This document shows positions 1 to 5,904 of a DNA stretch of 12,459 bases, piece by piece; positions within the stretch are counted from its first letter, which is position 1; every line of letters starts with the position of its first letter. Origin of the DNA: UBA4717 sp045536775 (GTDB lineage Bacteria; Bacillota; Clostridia; Oscillospirales; CAG-272); assembly GCA_045536775.1 (NCBI GenBank), contig JAZSOD010000070.1:1-12459 (forward strand), written 5' to 3'. Made by a program: the position numbers and the translations under genes. A model generated the notes under the pieces. It saw only the letters and a program-made list of their open reading frames with translations. It did not search any database and had not been told where the DNA came from.

Positions 1-203
1 CGCTCTCAAGCACTATTTAATGTGAGAATAACCGTGTCGCGAGGGTTTCCAAAGGGAGAATCCCTTTGGCGAGGGAGGAGATTTTCAAGAGGAGGGCTCG
101 ATCCTCCTCTTGAACGGCTCTTTCGTCGGTTTCTGTCCGTAAAGAAATCGACACCCCCGTTAGACAAACGATTCAAACCAAACAAAATCAGGTCATACTC
201 TAT
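1..203 (+). repeat. Left copy of ~203 bp terminal inverted repeat with three hairpins
   Basis: This stretch is the reverse complement of 12257-12459, with mismatches only at 142 (A here, C in the partner) and 197 (A here, C in the partner). Identity ends after base 203. It contains three palindromes. H1 (49-69) has a 9 bp perfect stem and GAA loop. H2 (84-114) has a 12 bp perfect stem, TTCAAGAGGAGG against CCTCCTCTTGAA. H3 (130-147) has a 7 bp stem interrupted by a G-A mismatch at 142. The repeat starts 15 bp beyond the murD stop codon. None of the hairpins is followed by a clean T-tract in the murD direction, so it is not an obvious intrinsic terminator. It contains an open frame without a Shine-Dalgarno site, judged spurious. 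The likeliest nature is a dispersed, non-coding, REP- or MITE-like intergenic repeat at which the assembly broke. Confidence 0.9.
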
Positions 204-218
204 CGAAACAAAATCTAC

Positions 219-1646
219 TTAAAACCCTCTTACGATATCCTTGAAATAATTTCCTCTCTCCTCGAAATTCTTGAAGCAGTCAAAGCTTGCAGATGCAGGA
301 GTGAGGATAATGATATCACCGCTTGATGCAATCTCTCGCGCCTTTATAACCGCGTCCTTGAAGTCGGAAGCCTCATAAATTTCGGGCATCGACGACCTCG
401 CGCCCTCACAGCTTACAACAGCCTCGCGTATCTTCGGCGTGGTAGCGCCGGTTAATACTACCGCACGCGTGTGCTTGCAAACGTGGTCGCCGAGAACGTC
501 GTAGGGAATGTTTTTATCATAACCGCCCATAATTGCGATAACCTTTTTGTCGCCGAACGATTTGAGCGCGGCGATGGTACGCGTGGGACTTGAGTCTATC
601 GAACTGTTAAAATACTTCACGCCGTCAAGCTCGCGTACAAGCTCGATTCGGTGAGGAACGCCGCCGAAGGTCTTCGCTATCTTTACGAAAACCTCGTTGT
701 CGACCTCGCCGTAAAGCTCGGCGATGGCAGTCATATAGTTTTCGACGTTGTGCGCGCCGGGCAGCAGAATGTCCGCGGCGTCCATAATTTTTTCGTCGAC
801 TCCGCGCTTTGCGTCACGCACTCGGATCTCGCCGTTTTCGAGATACACGGCGGTGTTGCCGCTCGGAATACCGTCCTGTCCAACGGACGAGAAGTACACT
901 ACCTCAACGCCGTCGGGGGCGTATTTTGCCATTTCACGCGAAAGCTGATTTGTAAAATTCAAAACAAGCCGTCCCGAGCTCATAAACTCAAAAATTCTGC
1001 GCTTTGAATCGATATATTCCTCGTAATCCACGTGCCAGTCGAGATGATTCGGAGAAATATTGGTAATGGTCGCGCAAGCGGGTGCGACCTCCATCGCGTG
1101 AAGCTGGAAGCTTGAGAGCTCCAGCACCGCAATATCCGTGTCACGAATCGACTCCGACTCGGCAAAAAGCGGCTTTCCTATGTTTCCGCCGACGTGTACC
1201 GTCACGTCGGGATGGTTCTTGTAATGCTCGGTGAGCATAAGGTGGGTGAGAGTTGTAGTTGTGGTCTTGCCGTCACTTCCCGTTATCGCAAGCTTTCTGC
1301 AACGCGTAAGACTAAAGAAAAGCTCCATTTCCGAGGTGAGATATGCACCGCGGCGTACCGCCTCGACAAATGCGGGCGCGTCACGCCTGATACCCGGCGC
1401 TTTCACGATAATATCCTCGTCAAACGAGTCGAGGTAGCCGCTACCGAGCACCAGACCGACTCCCTTATTCTCAAGCTCTGCCATGAACGCAGGGTCAAAG
1501 TCGGCATATTCCTTTTTATCGTGGGCAATGACTCTTGCGCCGTGCGACAGGAGCATGCTTATAAGAGGGGTATTGGAGATGCCAAGCCCCACGAGCGCAA
1601 TTTTTTTGCCATTTATAAAGTCGAAAAATCTGTTTAAGTCTGTCAC
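219..1646 (-). CDS. murD: UDP-N-acetylmuramoyl-L-alanine--D-glutamate ligase (MurD)
   Basis: MurD adds D-glutamate to UDP-MurNAc-L-Ala in the cytoplasm using ATP, the second amino acid step of peptidoglycan precursor synthesis. The 475 aa length suits the family. Seen in order: an N-terminal Rossmann-like nucleotide-sugar domain (about 15-45, ALVGLGISNTP); the ATP P-loop GSDGKTTT (123-130); ELSSFQL (176-182); NHLDWH (200-205); K215 at the position of the lysine that is carbamylated in the family; PGAHNVENYMTA (296-307); GVPHRIE (329-335); NSSIDSSPTRT (347-357); GGYDKN (374-379); and the C-terminal LTPASASFDCFKNFEERG (448-465). The usual NDS of the 347 region reads NSS, within an SSPTRT context I associate with clostridial MurD. 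The start is GTG, chosen because AAGGAGG lies 5 nt upstream (1652-1658). It is the last gene of a leftward operon, 36 bp after pyk, and lies outside a classical dcw cluster as far as the window shows. Confidence 0.96.
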   Translation of the reverse strand: MTDLNRFFDFINGKKIALVGLGISNTPLISMLLSHGARVIAHDKKEYADFDPAFMAELENKGVGLVLGSGYLDSFDEDIIVKAPGIRRDAPAFVEAVRRGAYLTSEMELFFSLTRCRKLAITGSDGKTTTTTLTHLMLTEHYKNHPDVTVHVGGNIGKPLFAESESIRDTDIAVLELSSFQLHAMEVAPACATITNISPNHLDWHVDYEEYIDSKRRIFEFMSSGRLVLNFTNQLSREMAKYAPDGVEVVYFSSVGQDGIPSGNTAVYLENGEIRVRDAKRGVDEKIMDAADILLPGAHNVENYMTAIAELYGEVDNEVFVKIAKTFGGVPHRIELVRELDGVKYFNSSIDSSPTRTIAALKSFGDKKVIAIMGGYDKNIPYDVLGDHVCKHTRAVVLTGATTPKIREAVVSCEGARSSMPEIYEASDFKDAVIKAREIASSGDIIILTPASASFDCFKNFEERGNYFKDIVRGF

Positions 1647-1682
1647 GGTGTCCTCCTTGGAGTAAGACTGTCTTTTTTTAGT

Positions 1683-3119
1683 TTATGCAATTGGCGAGCC
1701 TGTGTCGCCGAGAGTTATTGCTTTTAACATATTCGTGGTACCGGGTGTCTTCAGAGGTGTACCTGCGACCACTACGGCAAGCTCGCCCGGATTTACGAGC
1801 CTTGATTCAAGCGCCTTTTCCGCCGCGTTTTCAAAAAGCTTGTCTGTGGAGTCGACCTCGTCGGTCTTGAGTGGCGTCACTCCCCACGAGAGCATCAGCT
1901 GACGGCAGGATTTTACCGTGGGAGAGCACCCGATTATGCCCGTGTCGGGGCGAAAACGGCTGAGCATCCGCGGAGTGTAGCCCGACTCGGAAACCGCGAT
2001 TATCGCGCTCGCACCGAGGTCGATCGCCGCCTGACATGCGGCGTGTGACACCGCGCTCGTGATGTCGGTGTCGCGCTCGGATATGCGCGAAAATCTGCTA
2101 ATATAATTGATATCGTTTTCGGTGCGGCGCGCAATTTTTGCCATTGTTCTGACCGCCTCGACGGGATATTCGCCGATAGCCGTTTCGCCCGACAGCATTA
2201 TCGCGCTTGAGCCGTCGTAGATTGCGTTTGCAACGTCGCATATCTCGGCTCGGGTGGGACGGGGGTTGTGAGTCATGCTCTCAAGCATCTGTGTTGCCGT
2301 TATCACGGGCTTGCCCACCGAGTACGCCTTTGAAATTATACTTTTTTGTATAACGGGAATATCCTCAAGCGGAATTTCTACGCCGAGGTCGCCGCGCGCT
2401 ACCATAACGCCGTCCGAGACCTCTAAGATCTCGTCAATATTTGCGACTCCCGCCGCGCTTTCTATCTTCGCGATTATATGCACGTCCCGTGAGCCGAGAC
2501 TCTCAAGATAGCGTCTTATTTCGGTAACGTCGCTCGCGCACTGGGTAAACGACGCGGCAATAAAGTCGATATCCTCACTTGCCGCGAACTCAATATCCGC
2601 CTTGTCGCGCTCGGAGAGGAAATCGAGCGAAAGACGAACTCCCGGCACGTTTACTCCCTTGCCGCTGTGCAAAAGGCCGCCGTTTATGACGGTGCAGACT
2701 ATCTCACGGCTGTCGGCACTCTCGACGCGCATTTCGATGAGACCGTCGTCGACGAGTATTCTGTCACCGACCGAAACGTCGCCGTGCAGACGCGTGTGGG
2801 TGACGGACACGCCCGCGCCGTCGCCCTCGGTGTCGTAGAGGTAGAGCTTAAACTCCTGACCTGCTTCAAGGGTGACGGGCGAGTCCTTGAATTTCTTTAT
2901 TCTGACCTCGGGTCCCTTTGTGTCAAGCAAGAGGGGAGTGTAGAGCCCGAGCTTTTTTCGGATATTCTTGACTCTGTCGGCGTTTTTCTTGTGGTAGGCG
3001 CGGTCGCCGTGCGAGAAGTTCATTCTCAGCACGTCTGCGCCCGAAAGTATGATTTTTTCAAGCACACCGTCGTCCTCGCAGGCGGGTCCGAGGGTGCATA
3101 CTATCTTTGTTTTCTTCAT
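1683..3119 (-). CDS. pyk: Pyruvate kinase
   Basis: This enzyme converts phosphoenolpyruvate and ADP to pyruvate and ATP, the last step of glycolysis, in the cytoplasm. Numbering here is from an in-frame GTG at 3128; the preferred ATG at 3119 is residue 4 and gives 478 aa. Seen: MNFSHGDR (36-43); LLLDTKGPEVR (66-76) leading into the B domain; IIAKIESAAGVANIDEI (218-234) with catalytic K221 and metal ligand E223; MVARGDLGVEIP (242-253) with D247; TATQMLESM (277-285); and PTRAEICDVANA followed by MLSGETA (291-317). The C-terminal allosteric-type domain (about 355-475) ends shortly after TNMLKA, so the extra PEP-utiliser-like C-terminal domain of Bacillus-type enzymes is absent. E74 matches the glutamate typical of potassium-dependent enzymes. 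ATG 3119 is preferred because products of the family begin MKKTKIVCT-like, although only a weak GAG-type ribosome site precedes it. The gene lies 63 bp downstream of the exonuclease gene and 36 bp upstream of murD. Confidence 0.96.
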   Translation of the reverse strand: MKKTKIVCTLGPACEDDGVLEKIILSGADVLRMNFSHGDRAYHKKNADRVKNIRKKLGLYTPLLLDTKGPEVRIKKFKDSPVTLEAGQEFKLYLYDTEGDGAGVSVTHTRLHGDVSVGDRILVDDGLIEMRVESADSREIVCTVINGGLLHSGKGVNVPGVRLSLDFLSERDKADIEFAASEDIDFIAASFTQCASDVTEIRRYLESLGSRDVHIIAKIESAAGVANIDEILEVSDGVMVARGDLGVEIPLEDIPVIQKSIISKAYSVGKPVITATQMLESMTHNPRPTRAEICDVANAIYDGSSAIMLSGETAIGEYPVEAVRTMAKIARRTENDINYISRFSRISERDTDITSAVSHAACQAAIDLGASAIIAVSESGYTPRMLSRFRPDTGIIGCSPTVKSCRQLMLSWGVTPLKTDEVDSTDKLFENAAEKALESRLVNPGELAVVVAGTPLKTPGTTNMLKAITLGDTGSPIA

Positions 3120-3182
3120 TTTTGCCACTCTTTTTGATTTACTTCAATAAGAGTATTGGCAATTCCTTCGGTTTATAACCGT

Positions 3183-4520
3183 TTATTTTCCGCAAAGAGA
3201 TTTCATTATAAGATAAACCTTTGCGTTTGCCTCGGCGTCACAGCAAGCGCGGTGAGCGTTGCTCTGCTCAATGCCGAGTACCGAGCTTAAATATTCGAGC
3301 TTTACTCTCTGCCAGCCGTATTTTTCCTTCAGCGACAGAGCGAGCTCGCAGGTGTCGAAATACTCGTTTTCGAGCTTGACACCGATCTTTTCTGCAGTAC
3401 GGCAGATGTATGAGAGGTCGTTCGGACCGATTCCGTGACCGACCAAGATGCTATCGCCCGCAAATCGCGCAAATTCGGCAACCACCTCGCTCACGGGGGG
3501 CTTGTCCTTCACCATTTCGTCCGTTATGTGCGTAAGCTTGACAACCGTTGGAGTGATCTTTCTTCCGGGATTTGCAAGCATAGAAAATCGGTCGACTATT
3601 TCGCCGTTTACTACCTTGACGGCACCAATCTCGGTGATCTCGGACGGCTTGTCGCCGCTTGCCGCGCCAAACGTGCCCGTGGTTTCGATGTCTATTGCCA
3701 CGAAGGTGTCAAAGTCGGGGACCTTTCGCTCCTTGAGAGAGGAAACGAACGAGCAGCCGTCAATGCTGTGGCGGATTCCCGAGAGCTTAAGCCACTCGCT
3801 TGCGCGAGCAAATTCCTCCTCGCTGCATCTTAAGGTAATGTGTGCGCGCCCCTCGGCTCTGTCGCCGTGTCCGTGGGATGAGAGTGGGAAGCTTCCGTTT
3901 GCCGCGGTCAGCACGCGATTTTTGAAATCCTCTACCTCGTCGAGCGAGAGGTTTTCAAAATATTTTGCGAGCATTACGGGGGCAAAGCTTGGTGATGACG
4001 AGCAGATAAGCGCAATATCGTCGGCAATTTTTTCAATTTTAGCCTCGATCGCGCGGCGGGTGCTCATCTGTACGCTCGGGTTTTTGAGCCATTTTTCGTC
4101 TATAAATGCAGGGCTTTTGAAAACCGACTCTGCGTAGTCGCCAAGCGGCGCGCTTGATGCGTCAAAAGCGGCGCGGACACCAGAGAGCGCGCGTTTTCTC
4201 GGGCAGATATCGTGCTCGGAGATGGTTTTTTCTGCGTCGGCTAAGGGCAGATTTATGATGCTCTCGAGTCTGAGCAACTCGAACCTCATTTTTTCGAGAG
4301 GGTCTTCATAGACTCTTATCGCGTCCTTGACCGCCGCCTCAAGCTCGGTTTTGAGCTTTATAAGCATTTTTTTGTTGTGCTTTGCAAGCTGGACGTTGGT
4401 TTTGTAGTTGACTTTTTCAAACGGCTTTACCGCTTCTTTTATATATGCCTCAGCCTCGGCAAGATTGTCGATTGAAATTTTACCGGGCTTACGTGATACC
4501 TCAAGCTTTACCTTTCGCAT
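3183..4520 (-). CDS. DUF1351-like domain fused to DEDDh (DnaQ-type) 3'-5' exonuclease
   Basis: This is a 445 aa cytoplasmic protein in two parts. The C-terminus (about 270-440) is a DnaQ/PolC-epsilon type exonuclease with all five catalytic residues: D277 and E279 in AIDIETTG, D368 in GPNDLSYI, and H423 and D428 in AHRACCDAEA. Exo II has one residue more than the usual HN-x-x-FD spacing. The N-terminus (about 1-265) is helical and lysine/glutamate rich. Its order resembles phage DUF1351 proteins: a first strand of the KLEVSRKPGKI kind, a charged helical hairpin (about 18-105) including LIKLKTELEAAVKD and YEDPLEKM, a variable middle, then an ITLRCSEEEFARASEWLKLSGI segment (228-249) like the end of those proteins. 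The domain name comes from remembered family patterns, not a search. The gene starts at ATG with AAGGAG 6 nt upstream (4527-4532) and heads the operon with pyk and murD. It is a putative DNA or RNA trimming enzyme; its substrate is unknown. Confidence 0.85.
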   Translation of the reverse strand: MRKVKLEVSRKPGKISIDNLAEAEAYIKEAVKPFEKVNYKTNVQLAKHNKKMLIKLKTELEAAVKDAIRVYEDPLEKMRFELLRLESIINLPLADAEKTISEHDICPRKRALSGVRAAFDASSAPLGDYAESVFKSPAFIDEKWLKNPSVQMSTRRAIEAKIEKIADDIALICSSSPSFAPVMLAKYFENLSLDEVEDFKNRVLTAANGSFPLSSHGHGDRAEGRAHITLRCSEEEFARASEWLKLSGIRHSIDGCSFVSSLKERKVPDFDTFVAIDIETTGTFGAASGDKPSEITEIGAVKVVNGEIVDRFSMLANPGRKITPTVVKLTHITDEMVKDKPPVSEVVAEFARFAGDSILVGHGIGPNDLSYICRTAEKIGVKLENEYFDTCELALSLKEKYGWQRVKLEYLSSVLGIEQSNAHRACCDAEANAKVYLIMKSLCGK

Positions 4521-4551
4521 TACGGACTCCTTGATGTTTACTATAAATTTC

Positions 4552-4580
4552 AGTATATCACATTATGTTTATTTTTGCAA
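4552..4580 (-). promoter_or_regulatory. Sigma-A-type promoter of the exonuclease-pyk-murD operon
   Basis: Read leftward there is a -35 box TTGCAA (4575-4580), a 17 bp spacer and a -10 box TATACT (4552-4557). A TG one base upstream of the -10 box makes it an extended -10. The predicted start is near 4545, giving a short leader of about 25 nt that contains the AAGGAG ribosome site of the exonuclease gene. No other promoter of this quality was seen before pyk or murD, so all three genes are likely cotranscribed from here. Confidence 0.7.
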
Positions 4581-4596
4581 CAATGTGGAGGTAAAA

Positions 4597-4785
4597 TTAT
4601 ATTATGAGAGGGGGGATGGGAGACCTGTCCTTGACGTGCCCAAGGGCGCCCCAAAGTGTCTTTTCCTTTTATTCAAGGATAGCCTCTCCAACCTCGTCGA
4701 CGCCCTCGTCGGTATAAACCTTGATAAACAATCGGTTGGTACGGAAGCCGTCTGATGTCAAAAGTTTTACGTCAGTAACCTTCAT
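4597..4785 (-). pseudogene. Remnant of an enolase-superfamily (mandelate racemase/sugar-acid dehydratase type) gene, N-terminal fragment
   Basis: Reading leftward from ATG at 4785 gives 38 codons to TAA at 4669-4671. The product begins MKVTDVKLLTSD and continues LFIKVYTDEGVDEVGEAILE. This fits the N-terminal strands of mandelate racemase/galactonate dehydratase-like proteins, where FVKV-TDEG followed by G-GE is typical. The same frame continues past the stop as KEKTLWGALGHVKD, which fits the region following GE---E-K in those proteins, before a second TAA at 4597-4599. The first stop therefore falls inside the homologous segment, at a position often Trp or Gly in the family. A whole enzyme would be about 350-400 aa, so the capping-domain remainder and the barrel are gone. 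No good Shine-Dalgarno site precedes the ATG. The fragment lies back-to-back with the AraC regulator. The family call rests on remembered conservation and was not searched. Confidence 0.6.
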
Positions 4786-4801
4786 AATTAACTGCTTTTT
4801 A

Positions 4802-4830
4802 TTGACAAAGTGGATTTGTAATGATAAAAT
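4802..4830 (+). promoter_or_regulatory. Strong sigma-A-type promoter of the AraC-family regulator gene
   Basis: There is a consensus -35 box TTGACA (4802-4807), a 17 bp spacer and a -10 box TAAAAT (4825-4830), with TG one base before the -10 box. The predicted start near 4837 leaves an AT-rich leader of about 115 nt before the regulator ATG. I saw no recognised riboswitch or long stem in that leader, only a short AT palindrome at 4849-4858. Confidence 0.75.
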
Positions 4831-4952
4831 ATTACTTAGTATAGTCCGATAATATTATAAACGCTTTAGAGTGTGTGGCAAAACGTTGATAGAAACTTTA
4901 GAAATATTACTGTCTTGAATGAATTTTTTGCAAAATTTAAGGAGATGCGGGT

Positions 4953-5759
4953 ATGGAAAGTAAAACTGCCATAGGAATCGAAGCACTTGGAGTTTTTGAT
5001 TCGCGTATTACGTTTGCAGGGGCTGAGGAGACCAAAACGCGCACCGTCACCCTTTACGAGATCGAGTATATAATCGACTGCAACGGAATTACCTATATAA
5101 ACGATATTCCGTACAATATGCGCAAGGAAATGATAATCGTTGCAAAGCCGGGTCAAAAGCGTCGCACGAGGGTGCATGTCAGAAGCTATTACATAAAGCT
5201 TGCGGTAGCCGATAAGCGTATTTCCGACATTCTTGACAAGATCCCCGACGTTATGGATTCCACGGGAAACTACAACTTCAAAAGCATGCTTGAGAGCATA
5301 ATCGTCACGGCGGACAGCAATGACGAATACGGTGACGTATACGTCAGATCAAAGATGCTTGAGTTAATATACTCTCTTGCCAAGGAGAGTGTTAACTACG
5401 ACGAGAGAAATGCCGACACCAACAAGAAGACAATAGCCCGTCGCGCCGAGGAGTTTATGCAAGAGCATTATGATGAAAAGATAACGCTTGAGGAGATAGC
5501 CGCAAGTGTCAATCTGAGTCCGATATACTTCCACAATCTGTTTTATGACGTTACGGGAACGACGGTGCACAAGTATCTGACCGACAAGCGTATTTCCATC
5601 TCGCACGGACTGTTGTTAACGAGCGAGATGCCCATATCCGAGATAGCGTACAGGTGCGGATTTGCCTCGCAGTCATATTTCAATTACGTATTCAAGAAAA
5701 AGACGGGAAAGACGCCCGGAGAAGTTCGCCGAAGTGTCGGCGAGGGTTACGATATATGA
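4953..5759 (+). CDS. AraC/XylS-family transcriptional regulator
   Basis: This is a 268 aa cytoplasmic DNA-binding protein of usual family length. Residues 1-95 look like a beta-rich, cupin-type ligand-binding or dimerisation domain (TLYEIEYIIDCNG, NMRKEMIIVAKPG, then SYYIKLAV). A helical linker follows (about 108-170). The C-terminal domain has two helix-turn-helix units: ITLEEIAASVNLSPIYFHNLF (177-197) and MPISEIAYRCGFASQSYFNYVF (226-247), closing with the family pattern KKKTGKTPGEVRR (248-260). The ATG is supported by AAGGAGA (4939-4945) about 7 nt upstream. The gene is transcribed alone, convergent with the protease operon and divergent from a decayed enolase-superfamily gene. AraC proteins often control an adjacent sugar-catabolic gene, so its original target may be that lost gene. 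The ligand and present regulon cannot be read from the sequence. Confidence 0.93.
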   Translation: MESKTAIGIEALGVFDSRITFAGAEETKTRTVTLYEIEYIIDCNGITYINDIPYNMRKEMIIVAKPGQKRRTRVHVRSYYIKLAVADKRISDILDKIPDVMDSTGNYNFKSMLESIIVTADSNDEYGDVYVRSKMLELIYSLAKESVNYDERNADTNKKTIARRAEEFMQEHYDEKITLEEIAASVNLSPIYFHNLFYDVTGTTVHKYLTDKRISISHGLLLTSEMPISEIAYRCGFASQSYFNYVFKKKTGKTPGEVRRSVGEGYDI

Positions 5760-5792
5760 AAAAGAGCCTCCTTGCAAAAGGAGGCTCTTTTT
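5760..5792. terminator. Bidirectional rho-independent terminator between araC-type gene and protease operon
   Basis: A perfect 13 bp stem, AAAGAGCCTCCTT (5761-5773) against AAGGAGGCTCTTT (5778-5790), closes on a GCAA tetraloop. A run of T follows on the plus strand (5788-5792) and a run of A precedes it (5759-5763), giving a U-tract in both directions. It begins immediately after the stop codon of the AraC-family gene and lies 113 bp beyond the stop of the second protease gene, so it can end both convergent transcripts. Confidence 0.9.
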
Positions 5793-5797
5793 GCGGA

Positions 5798-5827
5798 CGA
5801 ACGGGAGGGGGTTGCTCCTCCCGTTCG
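5798..5827. repeat. GC-rich intergenic hairpin A
   Basis: CGAACGGGAGG (5798-5808) pairs perfectly with CCTCCCGTTCG (5817-5827) around a GGGTTGCT loop. It lies between the terminator and hairpin B in the convergent intergenic region, with no T-tract of its own. Its loop and the flanking CGTTCG resemble hairpin B, suggesting two members of one palindromic repeat family rather than a gene-specific element. Confidence 0.75.
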
Positions 5828-5854
5828 CGATGTGATTCGGAATTTATCTCGTAG

Positions 5855-5874
5855 GGCGGGGGCTTGCTCCCGCC
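5855..5874. repeat. GC-rich intergenic hairpin B
   Basis: GGCGGG (5855-5860) pairs with CCCGCC (5869-5874). A G-T and a G-C pair can extend the stem inward, leaving a CTTG loop. It is preceded by GTAG and followed by GTTCGTAG. It shares the GGGGxTTGCTCC-like core with hairpin A. It lies 30 bp beyond the stop codon of the second protease gene and could act as an mRNA 3'-end stabiliser; that role is inference. Confidence 0.65.
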
Positions 5875-5904
5875 GTTCGTAGGTGGCGACTTGTGAGCCG
5901 TTTT

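Noticed and set aside
22..222. An open reading frame of about 66 codons in the left repeat, with a near-identical one in the right repeat
   Set aside because: It starts at GTG without a ribosome site, is arginine/proline-rich, is built over hairpin arms, and reads on into unrelated unique sequence on both sides. It is best explained as a chance frame in a repeated non-coding element.
3169..3181. A small palindrome (CGGTT-TAT-AACCG) between the exonuclease and pyk genes as a terminator
   Set aside because: The stem is only 5 bp and no T-tract follows it in the direction of transcription, so it is too weak to call.
4408..4755. A 115-codon plus-strand frame crossing the start of the exonuclease gene and the intergenic region
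   Set aside because: It overlaps the promoter and start of a well-supported gene and the opposite-strand gene remnant, and has no ribosome site or recognisable protein features.
4837..4952. A riboswitch or attenuator in the long leader of the AraC-family gene
   Set aside because: The leader is AT-rich with no long stem, no terminator-like hairpin and no recognisable aptamer core.
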